A DNA stretch of 64,000 bases, taken from Isotricha intestinalis (Eukaryota; Ciliophora; Litostomatea; Vestibuliferida; Isotrichidae). The stretch is from assembly GCA_023807065.1 (NCBI GenBank), contig JAJJLU010000361.1:1-64000 (forward strand). Direction: 5' to 3'. Under the pieces are notes generated by a model. That model had not been told where the DNA came from and searched no databases. It saw only the letters and a list, made by a program, of their open reading frames with translations. The stretch's first letter is position 1; each line of letters begins with the position of its first letter. Positions 1 to 11,300 of this stretch are shown here, in pieces. The position numbers and the translations under genes were made by a program.

Positions 1-694
1 AAATATAATAACTTCAAATTTTGTATAATTTTTTTTGTTTTTATATTCAATATTATTTAATATTTCAGCTAAAAAAGAATATGAATTATAACCACAAAAT
101 GAAAATTCTTTTTTTTTAAATATTTTAGTAACATTAATAATAGCTATATCCCATAAACTTTTTTCTTTATCACTTAAAATTAAAATCAATGATTTTAATA
201 GGAATGCCATAATATTCTCTTTTAATTTCAATATATTTTGACAAACCAAAATTATATGTATTTCCTTGAGAATTTAAAATAATTAAATGACCATAAAAAG
301 GGAAAATTAAAGAAAATAAAGGTATTCTTTCCCAAATAATACAATAAGAATATTTAATTATTTTATCCCTTAAATTATTCTCTTTAATTTCAACTATATT
401 ATCATTAAATTGACTATTATTATATAATATATTTATTTTTTCTTTAAAATCCATATTATCATGCTCAACAATTAAAGAAGAATTATTATTATTTTCTTTA
501 TTCACTGGTTTTTTTTTTTGAATCCCTAAATTTTCACTTGATTTAACTTTTATTTTATATTTATTTTCATCATAATTTGAATTTGAGATTTCTCTTTGTG
601 AATATGAAGTAACTGTTTCTAATTGTCTTTGTGAACTTTGAGATTCAAAATTTTTATTTGAATTATTTCTTCTATTTTTATTTAATTGAGACAT
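1..694 (-). CDS. TMEM222/RTH-like (DUF778) membrane protein, 3'-truncated at window edge, frame change near 165-170
   Basis: The reading frame starts at the ATG at 694. About 110 polar residues precede a segment that matches TMEM222/RTH (DUF778): an aromatic 'YCIIWERIP' start, a hydrophobic stretch ending in FYGHLIIL, then 'NSQGNTYNF' and a YYGIP segment like the family's AFGKP. This frame ends at TGA around 170. The next frame continues the family without a gap: LWDIAIINV (family W-D-A), then EFSFCGYNSYSFLAEILN, the Cys/Asn-rich segment, and it stays open to base 1. The window therefore cuts the C-terminus. The break is a +1 shift. It could be a tiny intron (a 16-nt GT...AG lies at the junction and restores frame), a sequencing error or a true frameshift. 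TMEM222 proteins are membrane proteins of poorly known role. The family call is fairly sure; the cause of the break is not. Confidence 0.65.
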
Positions 695-780
695 ATTATT
701 AATAGATTTTTAATATTTATACTTTAAAAGATTATTCATTTAAAACATCATTAAATTAAAACATTTATATTTAAAAATAA

Positions 781-3570
781 ATGAATTACTCAAAAAAAAT
801 ATTCATTCTTTTATTTATAATTCAAAATATATTAAATTATCAAAATTTATATGAATTAACAGACCCAAAATTCTTAGATGAACTAAAAAGTCATTTTGAA
901 GGAAAATTAGTTTTTCAAGGAGTCTTAAATTCATCAGATTATGAAGGAATAGAATTTTTGAACTCAACATTTGAAAAAGAATTAATATCAACATTAAAAT
1001 TAAATATAGATTTAGAATGTGATGAAATAATCCATATTAAAATAACAGATTTAAATAAAAAAAGATGGGATCCTTCAAATTATACAATATCCAATAAATA
1101 TAAAGAAAAAATATCAAAATGTAAAAACACAAAATCACTTTTAGAAAAAGGTTTTGAACTATCATATGATAATAAAAAATCATTTTCATATAAATTAAAA
1201 TATAATAATGAAATAATATTAGATTCAAATAATACAAATTTCCTTTTTACAGATAAATTTATAGTATTTGGTGAATATTTAACAACAAATGAAATATATG
1301 GTTTTGGAGAAAGATATCATGATTTAAATTTAGAAGATGGAATATTTACAATTTGGCCAAATGATTCTCATGGAATTCATGAAGATTTAAATTTAGGAGG
1401 AGATAATTTAATGGGACATCAACCTTTAGGATTTCATAGAAGTAAAAATAATAATTTTTTGGGAATATTATTTAATAATGTTAATGCTCAAGATATATTA
1501 ATTAAAACTTTATCTGAAAATAATATTTTATTAGAACATAGATTTATTGGTGGTATTATTGATTATTATATTTATCCTAGTTATAATATCGATGATGTTC
1601 TTGTTAAATTACATAATATTATTGGTAATCCTACTCTAATGCCTTATTGGAGTCTTGGTTTTCATCAATCAAGATGGGGATATAAAAATACAAATGAATT
1701 AAGAGATATATATAATAAATTTATTGAATTTGAATTTCCTATTGATACTTTTTGGGGTGATATTGAAATTTTAGATGAGAAAAAATTATTCACTATTGAT
1801 CCAAATAATTTCTTTGATTTACCTTTATTCGTTAATGATATTCAAAAAGCTAATTATAAATTTGTTCCTATCGTTGATATTGCGTTAGTACAAAATAAAA
1901 AATATGAATATTATATTAAAGGGCATGAAGAAAATGCTTTTATTTTATCTAATTATACTAATGTTGAAATGGTTTGTAATGTTTGGGGTGGAGCTTCTGT
2001 TTTTCCTGATTTTTTCACAAAACAAGCCAAAAATTTATGGAAACTTGCAATGAATGATTATTATAAGTTAGTTAATTATGATGGAATTTGGTTAGATATG
2101 AATGAACCAGCAACAATAAATACTCTTCAAAATGGAAGAGTTGAAATTTTACCTAAAGATAAAGAATTTTATGATTATTTAAATGAATATGAATATTTAT
2201 CTTATATTCCAGGTTATATTGAAAAAAAGAGAACTGATATAAGATCAAATTCAATAAGTGAAAATTCATATAGTGTATTATATAATAAATCAGATGATTA
2301 TTATTCAAATTTAATAACATATAATTTTAAACCATTAATAAATTTATTAGAATCAGAAGAAACATATAAAAATCTAATAGAAATAACAAATAAAAGACCA
2401 TTTATATTATCAAGATCAACAACATTAGGTTCAAGTAAATACGCATTTCATTGGTTAGGAGATAACAATGCATCATATAATGATTTGAAGAATTCTTTGA
2501 GTGGAATATTTCAATTTAATATATATGGAATACCATTTGTAGGAGATGATATATGTGGTTTTCAAGGAAAAACAAATGATAATTTATGTGCGAGATGGAT
2601 GAGTCTAGGTAGCTTTTATCCTTTTAGTAGAAATCATAAAAGTTTATTAAATTCACAACCTCATGAACCTTTTGCTTTTGGTATTAATTCTAACACTTAT
2701 TATTTAAGTAAAATTTCTTTAAAAATGAGGTATTCTTTAATTAGATATTATTATAGTCAATTATTTAAAATTTCTTTAGGGGAAATTGGATCTTTTTTCA
2801 AACCTGTTTTTTTCAATTATTATAATGACACAAATGCTTATTTTATTACTGATATTTGTGCTATGATTGGTGATGCTTTCATTTTATTTCCTGTTTTATC
2901 TGAAAAAACTAATAATATTTTAGCTTATTTTCCAAATGATGATTGGAATTTTTTTTCTAATTTCAGTACTTTTATTGATAAAAATAATAATAAAACTGAA
3001 GGTAATTATATTGAATTACCAGGTGATTATAAAAATATTAATTTATTTTTTAGAGGTGGTTATATTATTCCTTATCAAGATACTTTTAAAAATACATTTA
3101 GAAATACTTTTGATTTAAATAATAATCCAACTGATTTAATTATTAATGTTGATAGTATTAATCACTTTGCTCAAGGTGATATTGTTTTTGATGATGATAG
3201 TCCTTATACTATAGAAAGTAAAGATTATTTAAAAATTCATTTTGAATTTATGTATGATACTATGAATTTTGGTTTTGATAATTTATTGATTAGTGATTAT
3301 AATATGAAAGATATTTATTTAGGAAAAATTAAATTTTTGAGAATGAAATATTTAGAAAGTAAAAATATTTCTGTTTTAAGAATTAGCTTAGTAAACAGAA
3401 GTTTTATTTATGCTAAAGTTAATTTAATTTCTAATGATGTTTATGAAGTTGATATAAATAAATATAATTTGAGGTTTGATAAAATTAGAAATGTTAAACT
3501 TATTGATAATAAAGAATATATGGAAAGGAAAAAAGTTGGATTTTTAGGGAAAAAAGTAATTTTTGAATAA
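781..3570 (+). CDS. Secreted GH31 alpha-glucosidase (maltase type)
   Basis: This 929-residue protein is a glycoside hydrolase family 31 enzyme. Family members release glucose from the non-reducing ends of alpha-glucans and maltooligosaccharides. A hydrophobic N-terminus (residues 5-20) looks like a signal peptide, so the enzyme should enter the secretory, vacuolar or lysosomal route. The nucleophile motif GIWLDMNEPA is present with Asp439. The acid/base motif GIPFVGDDICGF follows with Asp590 in the expected place. Between and after them lie the RSTTLGSSKYAFHWLGDN and LGSFYPFSRNH blocks typical of eukaryotic maltase/sucrase-type GH31. Length is normal for a single catalytic module with N-terminal and distal beta domains. 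No trefoil domain and no C-terminal anchor are visible. It is divergent from the TMEM222-like gene with 86 bp between starts. Exact substrate preference cannot be told from sequence. Confidence 0.93.
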   Translation: MNYSKKIFILLFIIQNILNYQNLYELTDPKFLDELKSHFEGKLVFQGVLNSSDYEGIEFLNSTFEKELISTLKLNIDLECDEIIHIKITDLNKKRWDPSNYTISNKYKEKISKCKNTKSLLEKGFELSYDNKKSFSYKLKYNNEIILDSNNTNFLFTDKFIVFGEYLTTNEIYGFGERYHDLNLEDGIFTIWPNDSHGIHEDLNLGGDNLMGHQPLGFHRSKNNNFLGILFNNVNAQDILIKTLSENNILLEHRFIGGIIDYYIYPSYNIDDVLVKLHNIIGNPTLMPYWSLGFHQSRWGYKNTNELRDIYNKFIEFEFPIDTFWGDIEILDEKKLFTIDPNNFFDLPLFVNDIQKANYKFVPIVDIALVQNKKYEYYIKGHEENAFILSNYTNVEMVCNVWGGASVFPDFFTKQAKNLWKLAMNDYYKLVNYDGIWLDMNEPATINTLQNGRVEILPKDKEFYDYLNEYEYLSYIPGYIEKKRTDIRSNSISENSYSVLYNKSDDYYSNLITYNFKPLINLLESEETYKNLIEITNKRPFILSRSTTLGSSKYAFHWLGDNNASYNDLKNSLSGIFQFNIYGIPFVGDDICGFQGKTNDNLCARWMSLGSFYPFSRNHKSLLNSQPHEPFAFGINSNTYYLSKISLKMRYSLIRYYYSQLFKISLGEIGSFFKPVFFNYYNDTNAYFITDICAMIGDAFILFPVLSEKTNNILAYFPNDDWNFFSNFSTFIDKNNNKTEGNYIELPGDYKNINLFFRGGYIIPYQDTFKNTFRNTFDLNNNPTDLIINVDSINHFAQGDIVFDDDSPYTIESKDYLKIHFEFMYDTMNFGFDNLLISDYNMKDIYLGKIKFLRMKYLESKNISVLRISLVNRSFIYAKVNLISNDVYEVDINKYNLRFDKIRNVKLIDNKEYMERKKVGFLGKKVIFE

Positions 3571-3872
3571 TTAGGTTGAATAAATAAATATATTTATTTT
3601 TAGTTTTTTTAAGTTAATCAATCCTAAATTAAAAACATTGAAAACAATAATTTTACATATTATAAAAATGAAATATTATTAATTAATTTTATTTTTTAAA
3701 TAATCCTTACTTTGTTTATTTAGTCTTTTAATATTTATTTATCATAAAAAAATAAACTATTAAGTCAAAGGCTATATGAAGATTTTTATATTTTCTTCAT
3801 ATTCCCAAAAAATTCAATTCAATAAATAATGAATAAATAATTTAATTTTAATTATATTTGATTAAAATAATA

Positions 3873-5219
3873 ATGAATAATTTACTCTTCATTTTATCAT
3901 CTATAATATTTTTTCATATAATAAAACAAAGCCAAACATCAAAAATAAAAATAATATCAATACCATTTAAAAGAGAAATTCCAAAAGAAATAAATGAAAA
4001 AAATATATTTGAATATTTAAACAATAATATAATTCAAATAATAATAGATATAAGTAATAAACATTTTAAAATACCTTTAAATATAAAATTGCGACAATAT
4101 CCTTTTTTTTTCACTTCACCAGAAAATTATCCTCAACTTAAAACTTTTAATTACAATCAATCTTCTACTTTCATGAAAAATAAAAAATTAATGCATTTTA
4201 ATTCGTATGATTTTATTAAAGGTTTTAAAGGAAATGATACTATAATTATTAATAATAATAAAATTTTTCAGTTTAATTTTTTTATTGGGAATATATTAAG
4301 AGAAAATATTTATGAAAATGGTATAATTGGTTTAAATATTGAAGATCCTGAAATTAAATTTTCTGATATAAATTTTATATATCAATTAAAAGAAAGAAAA
4401 TATATTAATTCATATGAATTTACTATTAAATTTAATGATAATGAAAATGGTGAATTAATTTTTGGAGGAAAACCACATGAATATGATAATAACAATTATA
4501 TTATTAACAATTATAAAATTATAAAACCTTATTTAAAAACTTATGGAAATCATTATGATATTGAAATTAATTGTATTTATTTTGGTAATTTGAATGTTAC
4601 TAATAAAGATAAAATTATTGGTGAATTATCTATTGAAAATGGTTTTATTATTGGTAATGAATTATATAAAAATAAAGTCAAAGAACTATTTTTTAATAAA
4701 TTTATAAATGAAAGTAAATGTTTTGAAAATAAAATTGAAGGAAAAATAATTTTTTATTATACTTGTAATAATAATGTTAATATTTCTCAATTAGAGTCTA
4801 TTAAGTTTTATATTGAAAGTATTGATTTTAATTTTGAATTAACTTACAAAGATTTATTTTATGAATTTAATAATACATTTTATTTTTTAGTTATTTTTAA
4901 AGGAGCCAAAAAAAATCCAAATTGGGTATTAGGAAAACCTTTATTAAAAAAATATCAATTTGTTTTTGATCAAAGAAATAAAATTATTGGTTTTTATTCA
5001 AATTTCACCAAATCTAATAAAAAATTATCATATGATTTTAATATTTTTTCAAATGAATTCATAATTGGAATTTTTTTTTTCTCATTAATTTTAATTCTTT
5101 TGATTAAAATATTCATTTATAATAAAAATAAAAAACCTATAAAAGAAGATATTATAGATGGAATGGAATTTACAAAACATATTGATAATGAAAATAAATC
5201 TTCTTTAGGTATATTATAA
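3873..5219 (+). CDS. Membrane-anchored pepsin-fold (A1) protein lacking catalytic aspartates
   Basis: The start chosen is the ATG at 3873; the frame opens 15 nt earlier but without an ATG. The 448-residue product has a signal peptide (about residues 1-20), a pepsin-like body and one C-terminal TM helix (FIIGIFFFSLILILLIKIF) with a short cytoplasmic tail. Family landmarks are GIIGLNIED, YEFTIKFNDNENGELIFGGKPHE, and the C-terminal NWVLGKPLLKKYQFVFD...IGFYS block that ends A1 proteases. The two active-site loops are not recognisable: where DTGS is expected the sequence reads LNIKLRQYPFFF, and the second loop reads GELSIENGFIIG. It is therefore probably a catalytically dead homologue, perhaps a binding or scaffold protein. 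The active-type relative at 45018-46532 has the same topology. It converges with the giant gene downstream (98 bp). Confidence 0.8.
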   Translation: MNNLLFILSSIIFFHIIKQSQTSKIKIISIPFKREIPKEINEKNIFEYLNNNIIQIIIDISNKHFKIPLNIKLRQYPFFFTSPENYPQLKTFNYNQSSTFMKNKKLMHFNSYDFIKGFKGNDTIIINNNKIFQFNFFIGNILRENIYENGIIGLNIEDPEIKFSDINFIYQLKERKYINSYEFTIKFNDNENGELIFGGKPHEYDNNNYIINNYKIIKPYLKTYGNHYDIEINCIYFGNLNVTNKDKIIGELSIENGFIIGNELYKNKVKELFFNKFINESKCFENKIEGKIIFYYTCNNNVNISQLESIKFYIESIDFNFELTYKDLFYEFNNTFYFLVIFKGAKKNPNWVLGKPLLKKYQFVFDQRNKIIGFYSNFTKSNKKLSYDFNIFSNEFIIGIFFFSLILILLIKIFIYNKNKKPIKEDIIDGMEFTKHIDNENKSSLGIL

Positions 5220-5317
5220 TTGAAAATATAAAATAGATGATATAAATTAATTAAAACTATAATAACTTTAAAAAATTTAAAAAAATAGCAAGTTAAAAAA
5301 AATAAAAAATAAAATAT

Positions 5318-8300
5318 TTAAAAACAGAACAAATTTTTAGCATAATAAGCACATTCTTTTTTATTTAGGATAGATTCAAAAATAGAAATAACAAGAATAT
5401 TAATAGGAGCAAAAACAATCCAAATCCAAAATAAACTCCAAATTAAAGTATATAACAATCCAAATTGAGAATTATAATACACAAAACACCAAATAATAGT
5501 ATAATACCAAAAGAAAAAGGTTAATAAAAACATTAATGTTGAAGCAATTGTTTTGAAAATTTGATGATTTTTATTGAAAGTATCATTTATATATTCATTA
5601 AAATCCTTAATACCTTTTTGGTATTTTTCTTTTAATCTTTTTTTTGTATAATTTGAAGTATGATAAGAAACTAAACACATTAATCTTGCTAAAACTGTTA
5701 ATATCATTGTTATTAAAATTACTGCTACTATTCTTCCAAATTCATGTCTCATTGGATAAGCAAAATTTTTTCTTCCTTTATCCCATATTTTTCTTTTTAT
5801 TCTTTTTTCATTTAGAAAAACTGCATTAAAACCAAATATATTTGATATATTGAAAAGGAAAATAAATTGTGTGATCATCAATGGTCTTATTATTGAACAT
5901 CTGCCAATTGTTAATAAAGGATGAAGAGATAAGAAATTATTTATTAAACTATCTTTTAATTCAATTGGATTTTCATTATTTTCAGAAGAATATTTGATAT
6001 CTTTATCTTCTTCACTTTTTTTATCTTGCTCTATTATTGAATTTTGTCCACCATTTTCTATTTGGGAATTATTTTTTTTTGGTCTGAAACTATTTTGACT
6101 TTCTCTTGGTTTGATACTTTCATTATGACTTTCTCTTGGTTTGATACTTTCATTATGACTTTCTTTTGGTTTGATACTTTCATTATGATTTTCTCTTGTT
6201 TTGATACTTTCATTAAGACTTTCTCTTAGAGAATTTTCTTTTGATGTCAATTGTATCTTATCATTCTTTGCTCCTTTTATATTTCCATTTAATTGCTCAT
6301 AATAAAATGTATTTACTATCCATGATGCAATATATAAAAGTATTATAATAAAATACAACCAAAATGCAATATTTTTATATAATTTTTTCACTTTATTATG
6401 ACATTTAAAAGGAAGATTATATTCTTTATCACTATTTTCTATTATATCACTTGAATTATAAATTATTATTTCACTTTTGTTTATATTTATGCTACATTGA
6501 TATTGGATTAAGGAATTAATATTTTCTTCTTTATTGTCATTTAAATAATCAATTCCCATATATGTACATCTATCTTCAAAATTATATGTTATATTTTGAT
6601 AAACATTTATTTTCCTAAATTTTTGAGTTAAATCCCAATTAAATTTTGAACTTTCAAAACAAGGATTTGAAAAAGCTTTATCATTTTTATTATAAATATC
6701 AATTCCTCCTTTTTTATAAAATGAATAAAATGGAATATCAAAATCAAGATTTCTTTGAGAAATATATATAACAGCATTTTGACAAACAAGAGGACTTGTT
6801 TTCAAATTATCATCTATATCTACATTATTTTCATTAAATATAGAATAATATAATTCAATTCCAGATAAATCAGAATCTTGATTAGAATATAAATTTGGAG
6901 GTGATATAGTTAAGATAATTATATAATTATTATCCAAGCAATCAGAAAGATCCAAAAGACTAAGAGAACTTTTTTCATACAATTTAATAGCTTTTTTTAC
7001 ACTTTCAATTTCTTTATTAAAATACCATATCCAAGTACTTAAACCTAAAGAATCTGAAAATATTTTATAAGGTGTGTTTGAAAGTATTGATTTATCAGTT
7101 TTTTGATATAATTGTTTATTTAAATTATGTAAACTAGTTTGATTAAGTGTTAATCTTCTCATTCTTCTTAAATTTTTATTATTAAAATAATTAAAGATTT
7201 CAACGAAATAATAAATATTATAATCTTCAACAGAAGAAAAATCTATTTGAGAAAATTTATCCATATATTCAGTTATTAAAGTAGTATTTTCAGGATATTT
7301 ATTTTTTTCTAATAAATATAATATAGATAATGCACTAACTACATTATTTAAATAAATATAAGATGAATTTAAATTGAAATTTGAATTTAATTCTTTCAAT
7401 TCATCATCAATCGAATTAGGTTGACAATAAATCCCTTCAGTCCCAGATTCACATGTACAATTAAACCACTCTTTATCACATTTATTACCTTTAAAACATA
7501 AATCCTCACAATAATCTTTTTTATTATTTGCATTCTCTTTACTATATTCACTTTGAGGTAAATAATAAATATTATTATATTTAATTAATCCATGTGTTTG
7601 ATTAATACACCAATAAGAAGTTTCATTAGGATACATGACTCCATAACCAGCATTTATACAAGTAGTATAATCAACACATTCACCATCTTTAAAATAAGGT
7701 TTTGAAGAATCTATTTCTATACATTTTTTACAACTTATTGATTCTTTGCTTTTAGTATATGGAGGAATACATGTTATTGATATTATTTCTATTGATTTAT
7801 TATATGTCTCATTACATAAATTTGTACATATTAAATTATTATTTCCACTTGGATAATTGGATAAATCAAATTCATATATTATTTTTTTTGGATCATTTAA
7901 ATATTTTGTTTCTTCTTCTTTATATTGTCCTGGTGCTGTCCCACTAGAACCAGAAATTATACATTCTTTTATTTCTTTATATGATAAATCATTTTCGAAT
8001 GTTATATTTACTTTTTGGTTATTAAATCCTTCTACTAAAGAAGATTCAACTGAAGAAAATGAATTGAGAATTGCATTTGAAATATTTTCTAAAGGAAAAA
8101 TGTAACTAGATGAATCAATGGTAATTCTTACATTTGCTGGATTTTCAGTCGATGTTCCATTACAATAATATGTATTATTATATAAAATACAATAATCATT
8201 ATCATCATCACCAATACTTGGTTCAAATTTTATTTCAATTGTTTTTTTAAATTCACGTGGTATATTTAATTTAAAATTATTTGTTGTTGGTTTTTGGGTA

Positions 8301-11300
8301 TTATTATTCCCACAATATTTTCCATTTGATTGTCCAGTAAAAATATAAAAATAATCGATATAATCATTCTCATCATCATAATAAATCTCTATAATTCGAT
8401 CTTCACTAACAGTTAAGTCAACACATGATACATTTACTGATACTTGTTCATTTTGCTCGATTTTTTCAGGTTTGCAAAGGCTTGTATTAATCTTATCAGC
8501 ATCTTCTGTTTCGTTTACATTTATAAGAAAAGAAAAATTTGTTGGAACATCTTTTTTTTGAACACGAAAAAATTCATTTAAAGTAAATGGAGCTGAAATA
8601 TATAATTTTTTTTCAAGTATTTTTATTAAGAAATTGGTTTGAAATGATGAATTTACACTTAAAACAATAGTATAATTATTTCCTCTTGAACCATTAAAAA
8701 CAAAAGATAATGAATCATCTGCCGGAGTGAGATTATAAATTGTAATATTATCCTCATTTTTACTTGGTATAAAAATAATTTTTTCTATTGATTTCATATA
8801 AAAATTTTCTGAATCTAATGTGATTGTTACTGGAATATTCTGACCAGAAGTTGAATTCTCCGGATTTATAGTAAAAGAAGAATTATCAATTGTATTTGAT
8901 ATATAAATTTTTTTTGATGAATTAAATGTATTATAAAACATATAATAGTTACCATATACTGATATTGGTAATAAATTTTTACATATTATTGTATTATTTG
9001 AATCTTCACATGTTAAATTTATTGTTGAACCATTTAAATTTCTCAAACTTAAATTTTCTAATTTACATTTTAAATTTGAGACATAAATAGAATCTTTAAA
9101 ATAAACATCATTAGGAGTGATTGATGTAACAAAGAATGATAGATTTTCATATCTTTTAGAATTATATAATAAATTATTATCTTTATCATATATTAATAAT
9201 TCATATTCATATTCGCCTTCTGATAAATTTTGATTTAATGAAAAAGTATTTGATGAACTTGATTCTAATTGAATACTATTTCCATCTAAATTTAAAAAAA
9301 CAAAATATTGAGGATAATTTATTGTTTCATTTAATTTCAAAGTCACTGAAAAATTAATTTCTTTTGGTATACATTTTGAAGTAGGAGTAATATTGAATAA
9401 AGTTTTACCACTTTCAACAACTAATACACTTACACTTGTTGGATAAGAAACATCTTGGTTTGGCAGTGTATAATAAAAATTATATAAACCTGCTTCACTA
9501 CTTTCAAATATATAAATATTTGATGAATTTTGTGTTAAAATTTTTTGATTATTATTTGAATCTAGAGTATAAATATAATCAATGTTAAGAATTGATGGAG
9601 CATTAACAATAACACTAACTGGTTTATCATTATAATTATCTAAAACCACAATAGGTTTATCGACAGAAAAACTAAATGAAGAATCAATTGATAGATTAAT
9701 AATTTTTAAATTTTGCTCAAAAATGTCATTTCCCATTGGATCTCTTTTAACTGAATGTATATAATATGAACTATCATTTTGTAATTTAGGATAAATGTAA
9801 ATTGAATTATTTACTAAATGTGTTAAGTTACAAATAGTGCTATTTATTTTACAAGTAATATTTGTTTCATTATTAGCATTTATTAAATTTACTTCAGTAA
9901 TTTTAGAAACATCAAAATTTCTGGAATTAATTGTTATTTGTGGTCCAGAATCATTTGAAAGACGTTCTATATTAAAAGTTGCATTTAAAATACTATTGTA
10001 TATTGAAATATTATTTATAATTTCATAAATTTCACTTTCTTGATTATTTCTTAAATAATTAGAATTTTGATTATTATCATAATAATTATAAATAATTTTA
10101 TAATAATCATAAAATGAATAAGTAAAATATGGATCTGGTATATCATATCCACATATTAATGTTGCATCTGTTCCGTTTCTACATGTTAATGTGAAATTAT
10201 TATTATTATTATTATTTATTATTATTATATTTCCTAAAATACAAAGTCCTCCTTTTAAAATAATATAATCTTCATAATAAAAATCTGAATTTGGAACTAT
10301 TGACATGTTAGTATTTGTCATTCTTACATCATACCTTTTTACAAAACAATTACGATTATCTTTTTCAGTTATTGCTAAAGTAAATTCATTGGTTGTGGTT
10401 ATATTCTTTTTAGAATCTGATGATAATGAATATTGTGTTCCATTATAATTAAATTTATATACATATCCTTTATTTTCATCTATTAATAAGAATCCAATAT
10501 TTGATAAATCTATTCTTTCATGCCAAAGATAATCATCGTTTTTTTTAATTTCAGCTGTAAAAACATCTTTATTAATACATGTTGAAATAAGTTCATATGA
10601 AAATATATCTTCTGTTGTTTTAACCGCTAACACTATTGTATCAATAAGAATAGGTTCTTCATTCATTAAAGTTGAGTGGTAATAAAATTTATATAAACCT
10701 AATTGAAGCCCACTTTCATTTGGAATTAAATAAGTATATTCATACATATTAATTTTCGTAATGTATTCTGCTTTTTCTGCATCTGTTTCTTCTTCTGAAG
10801 TATTTATGTATCTTACTGAAATGTTAGTGATACTTTCAATATCATCTGTATAATTGCTTGAAACTTTTATTGAAATTTTATTATAAGAGTCATTATTTAT
10901 ACATAATTGTTTTGATTCTTCAATAATATATACTTTATCAAAAAAAAATTGTACATAAGGTAAACTTACCTTTAATTCATATTTTTTTAAAAAATTTATA
11001 TAATTTTTGAAAGTTCCATATTGAGTTTCAATGTCATAATCAATAAAAGTTCTATTCATTTGAAAAAAATATTTTGTCACTCCTTTAGTAAGCTCAAAAG
11101 GTACAATAATAATTGAATTTGAATTATTATAATCATCGATGTTTCTACTTTCAACTATATTATCATAAGTGGTAATATCATTTATATTTGGGGCTATATA
11201 AAATTTTACTAAATTTTTTATATAAAAATCTTCGCTTTTAATAGAAAGAGTGTTATTTCCAACTTTTAATTGCCCATAACTAATATTATATTCTGCATCT

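Noticed and set aside
3858..3872. Extending the inactive aspartic-protease gene to an upstream non-ATG start
   Set aside because: The first codon there is TTG; the ATG at 3873 leads directly into a normal signal peptide. The same reasoning moved the starts at 42963 and 54213 to 42945 and 54237.
10195..10220. ATT/AAT triplet microsatellite
   Set aside because: It encodes a short poly-Asn run inside the giant protein; such runs occur in many proteins here and need no special explanation.
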